Below, in pieces: positions 27,539-37,407 of a stretch of DNA of 64,000 bases (position 1 is its first letter; each line of letters opens with the position of its first letter). Under the pieces are notes generated by a model. That model had not been told where the DNA came from. It ran no database searches and was given only the letters and a program-made list of their open reading frames with translations. This DNA is from Pseudovibrio denitrificans JCM 12308 (lineage in GTDB: Bacteria > Pseudomonadota > Alphaproteobacteria > Rhizobiales > Stappiaceae), in the NCBI RefSeq assembly GCF_001310815.1, contig NZ_BAZK01000019.1, positions 45,038 to 109,037 of the forward strand. The letters run 5' to 3'. Both the position numbers and the translations under genes were made by a program.

Positions 27539-27957
27539 GAAGGTCCCTCTTCCTTCAGGAAAAATTCCAATTGTTTTCTAATGGTTTGCGGCCAACTTAC
27601 AGGCTTTTTGTCCTCGCCTTTGACGTAGACAATGACTGAGCGGCTGGTAAGACGAAGCTCGTCCTCGCATGTCACCGTGAACTCCAGGTGGACGCTGGAA
27701 CGGCCCAGCTTAGTCACCTGAAGTGCGAATAAGAGTGTGTCGCCAAGCTTGCTTGGCTTTTTGAACTCTGTTTCGATTTTTGCGGTGGGGACTGCATCCC
27801 CTTGATTTATATGAATGTCTACGAACGACGCCCCGAGCGATTGCTCGAACCACTCCTCGGTGACCTGATTGATCATCTCGTAGTAGCGGGGATAGAAGAC
27901 AATTCCAGCCGGATCGCAGTGCTGGAATGCCACTTTTATCGTGCGTTCAAAGACCAA
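27535..27957 (-). CDS. 4-hydroxybenzoyl-CoA thioesterase-family acyl-CoA thioesterase
   Basis: A 140-residue single-hotdog thioesterase with the family motif HCDPAGIVFYPRYYEM; the aspartate (about residue 15) is the catalytic residue in the Pseudomonas enzyme class. It releases free acids from aromatic or short acyl-CoA esters. In this operon it could relieve CoA trapping by dead-end aryl-CoA intermediates. It overlaps livF by 11 bases and the Rid gene by ATGA, so translation is coupled. Confidence 0.88.
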   Translation of the reverse strand: MVFERTIKVAFQHCDPAGIVFYPRYYEMINQVTEEWFEQSLGASFVDIHINQGDAVPTAKIETEFKKPSKLGDTLLFALQVTKLGRSSVHLEFTVTCEDELRLTSRSVIVYVKGEDKKPVSWPQTIRKQLEFFLKEEGPS

Positions 27958-28630
27958 GGTATCTGTCCTTCATTTCCTCAGTGAGCGTGTCCGGACGTCC
28001 CGCCCAGACGGACTCGCCTTTTTCCAGAATGACGGCCTGATCCGCCAATGGCAGGAGTTCCTTCAAGGTCTTATCGACGATAAGGATGGACAGTCCTTCC
28101 TTCTTCAACTTGGCAATAGCCTGCCAGATTTCCCCGCGGACCACCGGCGCCAGACCTTCTGTTGCTTCATCAAGGATCAGCAATTTCGGGTTTGTCATCA
28201 GGGCTCTGGAGATAGCGAGCATTTGCTGTTCACCACCGGAAAGCGTGTTGGCGCTCTGGTTTTTCCTCTCCTTGAGACGCGGAAACAGGTCGTAAACGCG
28301 GTCCAGCGTCCACTCTCCTTTACGCGCAGCGGCAGTGAGGTTTTCCAGAACGGACAGGTTCGGAAAGCAGCGGCGCCCTTCTGGCACCAGTCCCAGCCCC
28401 AATCGTGCTGCCTTGTGGCTGGACATGCGGTTCAGGCTTTGGCCGCGGAACTCGATGGTGCCCTTGGTTGGTGTAACCATCTGGCAAATCGAGCTGATTG
28501 TGGTTGATTTGCCCATGCCGTTGCGGCCAAGCATCGCCACCATCTCACCTTCGTTGACGGTAAGGTTGACGCCGAACAGCGCTTGCGCTGCGCCATAGTG
28601 GGCTTCTAAGCCTTTGACTTCTAACAGCAT
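27947..28630 (-). CDS. livF: Branched-chain-type ABC transporter ATPase LivF
   Basis: Second ATPase of a HAAT-family importer, 227 residues. Walker A is GRNGMGKST, the signature is LSGGEQQML and Walker B is LLILDEATEGL. It acts with LivG on the cytoplasmic face of the LivHM channel. The start abuts the livG stop at 28630. Because the neighbours degrade an aromatic acid, the transporter probably imports that acid rather than leucine. Confidence 0.93.
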   Translation of the reverse strand: MLLEVKGLEAHYGAAQALFGVNLTVNEGEMVAMLGRNGMGKSTTISSICQMVTPTKGTIEFRGQSLNRMSSHKAARLGLGLVPEGRRCFPNLSVLENLTAAARKGEWTLDRVYDLFPRLKERKNQSANTLSGGEQQMLAISRALMTNPKLLILDEATEGLAPVVRGEIWQAIAKLKKEGLSILIVDKTLKELLPLADQAVILEKGESVWAGRPDTLTEEMKDRYLGL

Positions 28631-29379
28631 CAGGCTTCCTCCCCGAGATAGGCTTCTCTGACCAACGCACTGGCACGGATCTCGTCGACGGAGCCTGACA
28701 GGATGGCCGCACCGCCTACCAGCACCGTGATGCGGTCAGCCAGACGGAAGACAGCATCCATATCGTGCTCAATGAGCAGGATCGGAATTTCTGGGCGAAT
28801 TTCCTCAAGGAATTCAGTGAGCTGAACTGATCCTGTCGGGCCGAGACCTGCCATCGGCTCGTCAAGCAGCAGCGCCTTTGGTTTCATGGCCAGAGCACAA
28901 GCCACTTCCACCTGACGGCGCTCGCCGTGAGACAGTTCAGAGACCGCGATATCCTCACGTCCGCCAAGACCGACCTTTTTCAGCCAGTTTCCGGCGGTTT
29001 CACGCAGCTCCTGATCGGATTTGGTCTGCTTCCAGAACCGGAAGCTGGAGCCCTGACTGGCCTGTACAGAGAGCATCACATTGCGACGTGCACTCACTTC
29101 CATAGCCAGTGAAGAAACCTGAAAGCTGCGCCCTAACCCCTTGCGGGAGCGGCTGGCGACTGTCTCTGTAGTGACGTCTTCTCCATCCAGATAGATGCTG
29201 CCAGCGTCTGGTGTGATCCAGCCTGCAATCTGTCCGATGAGTGTTGACTTACCTGCACCATTTGGACCGATAAGAGCATGAATCTCATTGGGTTTCAGAT
29301 CCAGACTGACGTTTTTCGTGGCCTGAAGCGCGCCAAAGTTTTTGTGCAGGCCTTTGACTTCAAGAACCGGTTTAGTCAT
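28630..29379 (-). CDS. livG: Branched-chain-type ABC transporter ATPase LivG
   Basis: First ATPase of the importer, 249 residues. Walker A is GPNGAGKST, the signature is LSHGERRQVEV and Walker B is ALLLDEPMAGLGP. The C-terminal LivG-type extension ends LVREAYLGEEA. The start ATG overlaps the repaired end of livM by 8 bases. Confidence 0.93.
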   Translation of the reverse strand: MTKPVLEVKGLHKNFGALQATKNVSLDLKPNEIHALIGPNGAGKSTLIGQIAGWITPDAGSIYLDGEDVTTETVASRSRKGLGRSFQVSSLAMEVSARRNVMLSVQASQGSSFRFWKQTKSDQELRETAGNWLKKVGLGGREDIAVSELSHGERRQVEVACALAMKPKALLLDEPMAGLGPTGSVQLTEFLEEIRPEIPILLIEHDMDAVFRLADRITVLVGGAAILSGSVDEIRASALVREAYLGEEA

Positions 29380-30396
29380 GGCGAGCCCTCCCTGAGATCA
29401 AGCCCATCACACCGCCTCGGGCGAAGAGAACGACACCAAGCAAGGCGAAGCTAGCAGCAGCTGCCAATGTTCTGTCCATTCGCCGATGTAGGTTTCCAGC
29501 AGCACGAACAGTGCAGCGCCGATCACAGGGCCGTAGAGACGCCCTACACCGCCTAGGATGACAAACACCATGATCTCGCCGGAACGGTGCCAGGAGAGCA
29601 TTGAAGGGCCTACAAAGCCGTTCAGCTCGGCAAATAGTGCGCCAGCAAGGCCGGTGATCATCGCCGAGATGACAAAACCGGTGAGTTTGATCGGGAATGG
29701 ATCGATGCCAGACGTCGCCAGTCGGGTCTCGTTCATACGCGCTGTGCCGAGAGCTGCGCCGAAGCGGGAGCCTGATAAGCGAGCGGAGACAAAGATGGAG
29801 CCAAGTAGCAGAATGAAGCAGATAAGGAAGAACGTCAGCGCGCTTTCTGCATCCACCATTGGCAGTTCGTTGCGCAGGTAAATGGAAAGGCCGTCTTCAC
29901 CGCCGTAAGTTGGCCAGGAGATGGCGAAATAGTAGATCATCTGGGCAAATGCCAGAGTGATCATGATGAAGTAGACGCCTTCCGTACGCAGAGAAATTGC
30001 GCCAATTGCAAGTGCAGCAAGGCCGCAGAGCACCATAGCGACAATCCAGATAATGAGCATCTGATTGGTGCCGGAAATGGCAAATGGCATGGCCATGAAG
30101 AGTGTTTCTTCAAAGCTGTGAAAGGCTGCAATGCCAGTGGTGTAGCCGCCAATACCAAAGAAAGCTGCGTGACCGAAGCTGACCATACCACCCTGCCCGA
30201 TGGCAAAGTTGAGGCCTACGCCAGCGATCGCGAAGATGGTGATCAGGCTCGCCAGATTAACGTAGTAGTCTTCGCCAATGGACGACGCCCACAGAGGCAG
30301 CGCCAACAGGATTGCCATGACGGCGATGTTGACTAAGGTCTCGCGGTTGAACTTAGGCATGGTGACAGATTGCGGAGCTGTATCAGTTTGCTGCAT
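29372..30396 (-). CDS. livM: Branched-chain-type ABC transporter permease LivM (frameshifted at the end)
   Basis: Inner-membrane permease with about nine hydrophobic segments and the family blocks VGLNFAIGQGGMVSFGHAAF and GGVGRLYGPVIGAALFV. As read, the frame leaves the family sequence after TEHWQLLLA and stops at 29407. One added base near 29448 (CTTTC for CTTC) restores LLGVVLFARGGVMGLI and a stop at 29372-29374, overlapping livG as usual. The start at 30396 overlaps the livH end by 14 bases; a second ATG at 30360 (MPKFNRET) is also possible. Confidence 0.87.
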
Positions 30397-31302
30397 TGAA
30401 GAGCCCCTTTGGTTTTACTGCCAGAATGCCAGCCATCATCAGGTAGATGAGCATGGAAGACAGAGCTGCTCCAACGCTGTTCGCGCTGGCGTTTTCCATG
30501 AAGAACTTCAGAATAACCGGCAGGAAGATGCGGCCAAGAGTATCGACCAGACCAATCAGGATAGAGCCGATCAAGCGCCTTTGATGGAGCCAATGCCGCC
30601 GATGACAATCACCACGAAAGCCAGAATGAGTACAGGCTCGCCCATGCCAACCTGAACGGAGCGCAGTGCGCCAACGAGTGTTCCGGACAGGCCTGCGATT
30701 GCAGCGCCCAGAGCGAAGACGATGGTGTAAAGCGTTTTGATATCAACACCGAGGGCTGCGATCATCTCGCGGTCGCTTTCACCCGCGCGGATCCGCATGC
30801 CAAGGCGTGTTTTGGAAATGAGCATGTAAAGGAGCACAGCAACGGCCAGTGCTGCCAGAATGATAAACAGGCGGTAGACTGGATAGGCTTCCACGCCCGG
30901 CAAGGCTACGGTTCCGCTCAGTGCCTCAGGGATGTTGAGGTAAAGCGGCATGGAGCCGAACACCATACGGGTGCCTTCGGAGAAAATGAGAATGAGCGCG
31001 AAGGTTGCCAGCACCTGATCCAGGTGATCGCGGTCGTAAAGCCTGCGGATGACAAGCATTTCGATGAGAGCGCCCGCTGCTGCTGCTCCAAGGACACCAC
31101 CGCCCAGACCCAGCCAGAAAGAGCCGGTCTGCTGAGTGATCCAAGCGCAACAAAAGGCACCGATCATATAAAGCGAGCCATGAGCAAGGTTGATCAGGCC
31201 CATCACGCCGAACACCAGCGTGAGGCCAGCTGCCATCAGAAACAAAGTGAGACCGAATTGCAGCCCGTTCAATATCTGCTCAAAAATCAAAGCTGCCATC
31301 AT
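30383..31302 (-). CDS. livH: Branched-chain-type ABC transporter permease LivH (frameshifted)
   Basis: Inner-membrane permease of the importer, with the family N-terminus EQILNGLQFGLTLFLMAAGLTLVFGVMGLINLAHGS. The first frame ends after VIGGIGSIKGA; the next frame continues LIGSILIGLVDTLGR to the stop at 30383. One added T (TTT for TT) near 30573 joins them into a protein of about 305 residues, the usual size. It pairs with LivM to form the channel. Confidence 0.87.
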
Positions 31303-31351
31303 TTATGATATTCCCGAGGCTTCTTTTTCATTATCAGATCAGTATGAGGGG

Positions 31352-31384
31352 ATCAGCGGAGAAGAATTGGGATTCCCCGCTGAT
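31352..31384 (-). repeat. Hairpin between the binding-protein gene and livH
   Basis: Arms ATCAGCGG (31352-31359) and CCGCTGAT (31377-31384) can be extended by weaker pairs. It lies 27 bases beyond the binding-protein stop within the operon. In Liv-type operons such a hairpin commonly protects the binding-protein mRNA and lowers expression of the membrane genes; that role is inferred. Confidence 0.5.
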
Positions 31385-31410
31385 TAATAATGTTAGTTCA
31401 ATAAGTTGAC

Positions 31411-32550
31411 TTACTTCATGCGGCACTTGGATGCGTAAGCATCCTGATGGCCTTTGATTGCGACACCAACGATTTTGTTGGTGATCTGGCCGTCTTCTTT
31501 AATCACCTCACGGACGTAAATGTCCTGAATTGGGTGGTTGTTGTTGCCGAACTTAAAGTCACCGCGTACGGAAGCAAAATCTGCCTCTTTCAATGCTGCG
31601 CGGAACTCGTCCTTGTCGCTCACATCAGCTTTCGCCATTGCGGAGAGGATCAGGTTTGCAGCGTCGTAGCCCTGTGATGCGTAAAGTGATGGCAAGCGGC
31701 CATAAGCTTCCTTGAAGCCTTTGACGAACTTCGCGTTTACTTCGCTCTCGATATCCTTACCCCACTGAGAGGAGTTCGCTACGCCAAGGGCTGCATCGCC
31801 GATCGCAGGCAGAATGTCCTGCGAGAAGGAGAAGGCCGGCCCCATGACAGGCACATCAACGCCGGATTGGGCATACTGCTTCATGAACGCAATGCCCATG
31901 CCGCCAGGCAGGAAGAAGAACACGCTGTCAGCACCGGATGCGCGGATTTGTGCGATTTCTGCAGCGTAATCGTCCTGACCGAGCTTAGTGAAGAGCTCAC
32001 CTGCCAGCTCACCCTTGTACATACGCTTGAAGCCCTTCAGAGCGTCCGTACCAGCTGGGTAGTTTGGTGCCAGAATGAAGGTCTTTTTGTAGCCTGCTTT
32101 GTTGGCGTGCGACCCCATTGCCTCGTGGAGGTTGTCGTTCTGCCAAGCCACGTTGAAATAGTTTTCGTGGCATGCTTTACCCGCCAGTGCAGATGGGCCT
32201 GCATTCGGGCTGACGTAAAGTGTGCCTTTGCGGGTGGCTGACGGAACAACGGCCATGGCAAGGTTGGACCAGATAATGCCGGTCAGAATATCAACCTTGT
32301 CTTTTTGAATGAACTTATCTGCCAGTTTTTTGGCAACGTCCGGCTTGCGGGCGTCATCTTCTACCAGCAGCTTAACATCGGAAGCGCCTGCCTGTTTGAG
32401 AGCGAGCTCAAAACCATCGCGGACGTCGATACCGAGTGTGGAGCCACCGCCTGACAAGGTGGTGATCATGCCGATTTTGACTTCGGCTTGCGCCACGCCA
32501 GCTGTACAACACAGAAGGGCGGCTACTCCGGCTGAAACGAGTTTTTTCAT
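31411..32550 (-). CDS. Periplasmic binding protein of a branched-chain/aromatic acid ABC importer
   Basis: A 379-residue type I periplasmic binding protein. The signal peptide ends near AGVAQA, followed by EVKIGMITTLSGGGSTLGIDVRDGFELALKQ. The fold segments PDVAKKLADKFIQKDKVDILTG and VMGPAFSFSQDILPAIGD are typical of the LivK/Peripla_BP_6 group. Since it follows an aryl-CoA ligase gene by an ATGA overlap, the ligand is probably the aromatic acid fed to that ligase. The family also includes benzoate- and hydroxybenzoate-binding members. Confidence 0.92.
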   Translation of the reverse strand: MKKLVSAGVAALLCCTAGVAQAEVKIGMITTLSGGGSTLGIDVRDGFELALKQAGASDVKLLVEDDARKPDVAKKLADKFIQKDKVDILTGIIWSNLAMAVVPSATRKGTLYVSPNAGPSALAGKACHENYFNVAWQNDNLHEAMGSHANKAGYKKTFILAPNYPAGTDALKGFKRMYKGELAGELFTKLGQDDYAAEIAQIRASGADSVFFFLPGGMGIAFMKQYAQSGVDVPVMGPAFSFSQDILPAIGDAALGVANSSQWGKDIESEVNAKFVKGFKEAYGRLPSLYASQGYDAANLILSAMAKADVSDKDEFRAALKEADFASVRGDFKFGNNNHPIQDIYVREVIKEDGQITNKIVGVAIKGHQDAYASKCRMK

Positions 32551-34192
32551 ATAAGTTCCCCTGATTTATCCTCGACCGGTTGTTCCTTCAGGCGGAATCT
32601 TTGAATTTTCCCAGTCGCGGTTTTTGGTAGCGAATCTACCAGTTTAAGTGAACGAGGGTATTTATAAGGCGCTATAGTAGATTTTACATAGTCCTGAAGA
32701 CGTTTGATGACCTCTGCATCTTGTGGGTGGTCCTCCACCAACACCACATGTGCTTCGACAATCTGTCCCCGGTCCTCATCAGGCACGCCTATAACTGCAC
32801 ACTCGGACACTTCCGGGCTGCTTAGCAAAGCAGCCTCGACCTCAGGTCCGGCAACGTTGTAACCGGACGTGATGATCATGTCGTCTGCGCGGGCTGCGAA
32901 GTGGAAGTAGCCTTTTTCATCCTGATAAAAGGCATCTCCTGTCAAATTCCAGCCGTCACGCACATACTTCTGCTGTCGGTCATCCTGCATGTACCGGCAG
33001 CCTGTTGGTCCTCTCACAGCCAGTTTGCCAACTGTGCCGCGTGGAACCTCCTTCATCTCTTCATCCACCACCTTTGCGGAGTAGCCTTTAATCACGCGGC
33101 CTGTGGTGGCCGGTTTGGCGTCTTCCAAGTGATTGGAAATAAAGATGTGCAACATTTCCGTTGCGCCAATTCCGTCCAGCATTGGTATGCCGGTTTTAGA
33201 TTTCCACTGCTCGAAAACAGGTGCTGGCAGTGTTTCACCTGCTGAAACTGCGATGCGCAGCGAGGACAGGTCTGCACCCTCTTCCATCGCGGCCATCATG
33301 CGCGATAAGCCGTTGGAGCCGTGAAGGAAATGGTCGCCTTGTAGGTCTCAATGATTTCAATGAGCTGCTTCGGGCCAGCCGTTTCCAGCAAGGTTGCAGT
33401 TGCACCAAAGCGCAGTGGGAAGATCGCCAGACCACCGAGGCCGAACGTAAAGGCCAGTGGTGGACTGCCAACGAAGACGTCTGTTGGCTGTACGTCCAGT
33501 ACTTCCTTAGCGTAGGCATCTGCGATGATCAGCAGATCGCGGTGGAAGTGCATGGTTGCTTTGGGCTGGCCGGTGGTGCCGGATGTAAAGCCCAGGAGGC
33601 AGACATCGTCCCTGCCCGTTTTAACGGCATCAAACTGCACTGGTTTTGACAGGGCGACTTTGTCCAGCTCTCCAGCGAAGTTGGCCGTGCCATCAAAGCT
33701 GACGATCTTGGTCAGATGGTCGTTCTGCTCCAGGCAAAGTTCCATCTCTTCCATAAGACGCAGATCGCACATAGCGAGTTTGATTTCGGCCTTGTCAACG
33801 ATCTGGCTCAGCTCGCCTGCACGCAGCATGGGCATGGTGTTAACCACCACTGCGCCTGCTTTTGTGGCAGCAAGCCAACAGGCGACCATGGCCGGATTGT
33901 TGGCTGAGCGGATCAGAACGCGGTTACCCGGTTCGATACCGTAATCTTCCTGCAGGGCGCGGGCGATGCGGTTCGTCCAGTCCGCAAGCTCCTTATAAGT
34001 GCGTTTCCTGCCATTGCCGATGAGAGCAATGTTGTCACCAAATCCGCGCTCGACCATTTTATCGGTCAGCTCTACTGCAGCGTTGATGTAGTCTGGGTAC
34101 TCAAACCCCTCCAGCTGAAAAACTGGCTGCTGATCAACTGGTGGCAGCCTGTCCCTTGTGAAGGTGTCCTTGTGTGCGCTTGGTCCCAGCAT
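32547..34192 (-). CDS. Benzoate-CoA ligase family protein, probable 2-aminobenzoate-CoA ligase (frameshifted)
   Basis: An AMP-forming acyl-CoA ligase of about 548 residues. The first frame has the AMP-binding motif LGFTSGTTGQPKATMHFH and ends at APTAYRA. The second continues MMAAMEEGADLSSLRIAVSAGE, with GIGATEMLHIF, the ADDMIITSGYN hinge and the C-terminal catalytic lysine in KTATGKIQRF. One added base at 33300-33301 joins them. The protein resembles benzoate/2-aminobenzoate-CoA ligases. It activates the imported acid for the monooxygenase encoded in the same operon. It overlaps the acyl-CoA dehydrogenase gene by 59 bases. Confidence 0.87.
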
Positions 34193-35345
34193 TTCTCCCC
34201 TCCTGAGAAAGCAATTGCCTTGCTACTATTATTTTTTGAACATCGGATGCGCCTTCGTAAATGCGAAGGGCTCTGATTTCGCGATAAAGTTTTTCGATAG
34301 TATTGCCTGAACGGACGCCCTCGCCGCCGTGGATTTGTACTGCCTTATCAATAATTTGTTGGGCCTGATCGGTCGCAAACTGCTTTGCCATAGCCGCTTC
34401 GCGGGAAACCCGTGCAGCGCCCATGTCTTTCGTCCAGGCTGCGCGGTAGATCAGGAGTGCGGATGCATCAATATCGATGGCCATTTCTGCCAGATGACCC
34501 TGCACCATCTGCATGTCTGCCAGAACGCCACCACCAAGTTTGCGGGTTGTGGCGCGGGCAACGGCTTCTTCCAATGCACGGCGGGCAAAGCCTAAAGCGG
34601 CAGCGCCAACAGTGCAGCGGAAGACATCCAGAACCGACATTGAAATCTTGAAGCCCTCTCCAGCTCCTCCAATGCGGTTCGCAGCAGGAACACGCAGTTG
34701 CTTAAAGCCCAACCGCGCCAGCGGATGCGGTGCCATTACATCGAGCCGTTCTTCAATGGTCAGGCCCGGTGTATCTGCAGGCACGATGAAGGCACTGATA
34801 CCTTTGGCGCCCGGTGCTTCGCCCGTCCTTGCGAAGACAACGTAAAGGCCAGCAATGCCACCGTTGGAAATCCAGGTCTTTTCACCGTTCAGCACATAGT
34901 CATCACCATCGCGGATGGCTGATAGCTCTATGTTTGCAACGTCAGAGCCAGAATCTGGTTCTGTCAGTGCAAATGCAGAAAGTGTCTGACCTGCTCTGGT
35001 CTTGTTGAGCCACCGCTGCTGCTCCGGGGTGCCAAACAGACTGATAGCACCTGTTCCAAGGCCCTGCATGGCAAAGGCGAAGTCTCCCAGTCCGTCATGA
35101 CGGGCCAGAGTTTCGCGCATGATGCAGAGGCTGCGGACATCCAGTGGTTTGGGATCTGCTGGATCAACGGCAGTAAGCTTTAGGAAGCCAGCGGTACCAA
35201 GATCATTTACGAGCTTGATACAGGCAGCATCCGTGTCAGAGTGGTCTGCGGGAAGGTTCTCGCAGCACCAGGTTTCAATAGATTCGGCCAGCTCTCGGTG
35301 TTTTTCTTCAAAAAACGGCCATGTGAGGAAAGTGGTGTCAGCCAT
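34134..35345 (-). CDS. Acyl-CoA dehydrogenase
   Basis: A 403-residue FAD-dependent acyl-CoA dehydrogenase. Visible are FALTEPDSGSDVANIEL (flavin-contacting TEP region), KTWISNGGIAGLYVVFAR, QIIDKAVQIHGGEGV and the late LYREIRALRIYEGASDVQKIIVARQLL. In the pathway it would oxidise the alicyclic CoA ester produced after ring reduction. The last 24 residues (SQEGRNAGTKRTQ and on) go beyond the usual end and cover the ligase ribosome site AGGAGG. This could be a natural overlap or loss of a stop codon. Confidence 0.9.
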   Translation of the reverse strand: MADTTFLTWPFFEEKHRELAESIETWCCENLPADHSDTDAACIKLVNDLGTAGFLKLTAVDPADPKPLDVRSLCIMRETLARHDGLGDFAFAMQGLGTGAISLFGTPEQQRWLNKTRAGQTLSAFALTEPDSGSDVANIELSAIRDGDDYVLNGEKTWISNGGIAGLYVVFARTGEAPGAKGISAFIVPADTPGLTIEERLDVMAPHPLARLGFKQLRVPAANRIGGAGEGFKISMSVLDVFRCTVGAAALGFARRALEEAVARATTRKLGGGVLADMQMVQGHLAEMAIDIDASALLIYRAAWTKDMGAARVSREAAMAKQFATDQAQQIIDKAVQIHGGEGVRSGNTIEKLYREIRALRIYEGASDVQKIIVARQLLSQEGRNAGTKRTQGHLHKGQAATS

Positions 35346-35355
35346 TTACGCTCCC

Positions 35356-36165
35356 TCAAAACCGGTTTTCTTTTGCTACGAAAGCTTTGTAGGCGGTTTC
35401 AAAATCTTTGGTCTGCATGCAGATGGCCTGTGCCTGCGCTTCAGCCTCGATGGCCTGATCCAGACCCATGTTCCATTCCTGATTGAGCTGTGTCTTGGTG
35501 ATGCCATGGGCGAAGTTTGGACCAGCGGTGATACGCTGTGCCATGCGAATGGCATCGGCCTCCAAGGCTTCAGAGGTGGACATGGAGTTGAAGTAACCCC
35601 AAGTGTAGCCCTCTTCTGCGCTCATGGAACGACCTGTATAGAGCAGCTCGGCTGCACGGCCCTGCCCGATGATGCGTGGAAGAATGGCGCATGCGCCCAT
35701 ATCACAGCCTGCAAGGCCGACGCGGGTGAATAGGAAGGCGGTTTTTGCGTCAGGTGTACCAATGCGCAGATCGGATGCCATTGCCATGATCGCGCCTGCG
35801 CCCACGCTGATGCCGTCTACTGCTGAAATGATTGGCTTGGTGCAATTGATCATTGCTTTGACCAGATCACCGGTCATGCGGGTGAATTTCAGCAGATCCT
35901 TCATGTCCATGGAGACAAGAGGGCCGATGATATCATGGACATCGCCACCCGAGCAGTAATTGCCCTCATTGGACGCGATTACTACTGCGTTGACGTCATC
36001 GGCATAAACCAGATCGCGGAATGTATCGCGCAGCTCGGCATAACTCTCAAAAGTCAGCGGGTTTTTGCGGTCCGGTCGGTCAAGCTGAATGACTGCGACG
36101 TCGCCTTCCATGCGCCAGAGGAAATGCTTTGGCTGCAGATCCGCCATTTTGTAGGTTGTTAGCAT
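35356..36165 (-). CDS. Enoyl-CoA hydratase/isomerase family protein
   Basis: A 269-residue crotonase-fold protein. Oxyanion-hole segments are ASNEGNYCSGGDVHDIIGPL and AVDGISVGAGAIMAMASDLRIG, and the catalytic-region FTRVGLAGCDMGACAILPRIIG has an acidic position replaced by Asp in GCDMG. I chose the start at 36165 (MLTTYKMADL), which shares TAATG with the MarR stop; a longer in-frame extension overlaps MarR. It probably hydrates or opens the ring of the CoA intermediate in anthranilate breakdown. Confidence 0.9.
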   Translation of the reverse strand: MLTTYKMADLQPKHFLWRMEGDVAVIQLDRPDRKNPLTFESYAELRDTFRDLVYADDVNAVVIASNEGNYCSGGDVHDIIGPLVSMDMKDLLKFTRMTGDLVKAMINCTKPIISAVDGISVGAGAIMAMASDLRIGTPDAKTAFLFTRVGLAGCDMGACAILPRIIGQGRAAELLYTGRSMSAEEGYTWGYFNSMSTSEALEADAIRMAQRITAGPNFAHGITKTQLNQEWNMGLDQAIEAEAQAQAICMQTKDFETAYKAFVAKENRF

Positions 36166-36647
36166 TATCGGGCCTCCCCCTCCCAATCGCTGGCGAATAC
36201 CTTCAGGGTCTCGGCAAGTGTTTCGGCTTCTTCCGGAGAAAAGTGCGAGAGAAGCTCGTTGATCCATTCACGATGACTGGCGGCCATTTGCTCGAAATTT
36301 TCTCTGCCAGCTTTGGTGAGCAGAACAACAGAGGTTCTGCGGTCGCCGTCTCTCAATGTGCGCTGAACTAACCCGTCCGTGGTCAGGCGATCAATGAGGC
36401 CGGTGACGTTGCCGTTGGATACCATCAGGTACTTTGAAAGCTGGGACATGAGCATGCCCTCTGGCTCCCGGTACAGTGCTGCCATCACATCAAAGCGTGG
36501 CAGAGTTACGTTATATGTGGTGCGCAGCCGTTCCCGCAGTTCGCTTTCAATTGCGCGAGAGGCACGAAGTAGCCTCAGCCAGAGGCGAACACGGGATTTG
36601 TCATCGGTTGCGTTGTTTGCTTTGAGCATTTCCTGAGAGGCTGTCAT
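36165..36647 (-). CDS. MarR-family transcriptional regulator
   Basis: A 160-residue winged-helix regulator: LPRFDVMAALYREPEGMLMSQLSKYLMVSNGNVTGLIDRLTTDGLVQRTLRDGDRRTSVVLLT covers the recognition helix and wing, written here only to show order. MarR proteins in aromatic-CoA operons (BadR, HcaR, CouR types) respond to the aryl-CoA ester. The start at 36647 shares ATGA with the SDR stop. It lies inside the operon it probably controls, with palindromic candidate sites before the first gene at 39817-39937. Confidence 0.92.
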   Translation of the reverse strand: MTASQEMLKANNATDDKSRVRLWLRLLRASRAIESELRERLRTTYNVTLPRFDVMAALYREPEGMLMSQLSKYLMVSNGNVTGLIDRLTTDGLVQRTLRDGDRRTSVVLLTKAGRENFEQMAASHREWINELLSHFSPEEAETLAETLKVFASDWEGEAR

Positions 36648-37396
36648 TGGGTCTCGCCTCCTGATACCGAAATGGATTGTCCGGTGACTGAACGGGCTCC
36701 ATCGCTGATGAGCCAAGCAACCGTTGCAGCGACTTCATCTGGCTGGATGAAACGCTGCTGCGGGTTGTCCTTATAGAGCGCAGCGCGGGCCTGCTCTTCG
36801 TTCATTCCGGTTTTCTGCATGATGTTTTCAATTGAGCGTTGCAACATTGGGGTCTCTGTGAATCCAGGACACACAGCATTGACCGTAATAGGCTTGCTGG
36901 CAAGTTCAAGAGCGAGTGATCTGACCATGCCAACGACCCCATGCTTGGCGGCGGCGTAGTGAGAGACATAGGAGTAACCACGCAGACCTGCTGTCGAAGC
37001 GATTGCGATCAAGCGCCCGTATTCCTGCCCTTTCAGATGCTCCAGACCCTTCTGGAAGGTCAAAAAAGTACCAGTCAGGTTGATGTCGAGCATGCGTTGG
37101 AAGCTGCCCCGGTCAATCTTGCCAAATGGAGCAGATTCAGCTGCGCCCGCATTGGCAATTACGATATTGACCAGTCCGTTTACCTCGACAGCCTTTTCGA
37201 ACATTTGAGCAACGGACACCTCATCTGTGATGTCTGCTGTCACTGCTTTAATGCGGCTGTTGGCGCTTGCGACCAGATCAAGCGGCTCGCGTCTGCGTCC
37301 TGCAACGGTGACCTTTACTCCGGCCTCCGCGAGGTGGCGGGCAATTTCGGCCCCAACTCCGGTACCGCCACCTGTTATGACTGCATGCTTTTCCAA
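36644..37396 (-). CDS. SDR-family dehydrogenase
   Basis: A 250-residue short-chain dehydrogenase with the cofactor motif TGGGTGVGAEIA, the NAGAA loop, catalytic Ser-Tyr-Lys seen in ASTAGLRGYSYVSHYAAAKHG, and the C-terminal VTGQSISVSGGE. It probably oxidises the 3-hydroxyacyl-CoA or the ring hydroxyl of an alicyclic intermediate. It is 11 bases downstream of the monooxygenase and overlaps the MarR gene by 4 bases. Confidence 0.92.
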   Translation of the reverse strand: MEKHAVITGGGTGVGAEIARHLAEAGVKVTVAGRRREPLDLVASANSRIKAVTADITDEVSVAQMFEKAVEVNGLVNIVIANAGAAESAPFGKIDRGSFQRMLDINLTGTFLTFQKGLEHLKGQEYGRLIAIASTAGLRGYSYVSHYAAAKHGVVGMVRSLALELASKPITVNAVCPGFTETPMLQRSIENIMQKTGMNEEQARAALYKDNPQQRFIQPDEVAATVAWLISDGARSVTGQSISVSGGETQ

Positions 37397-37407
37397 ACTG
37401 CTCTTCC

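Noticed and set aside
25307..33299. Four-base ATGA junctions inside conserved genes read as true gene starts
   Set aside because: The ATGA overlaps at 25307, 25627, 30571 and 33296 fall in the middle of well-known protein families. They are chance starts next to a lost base, not real operon junctions.
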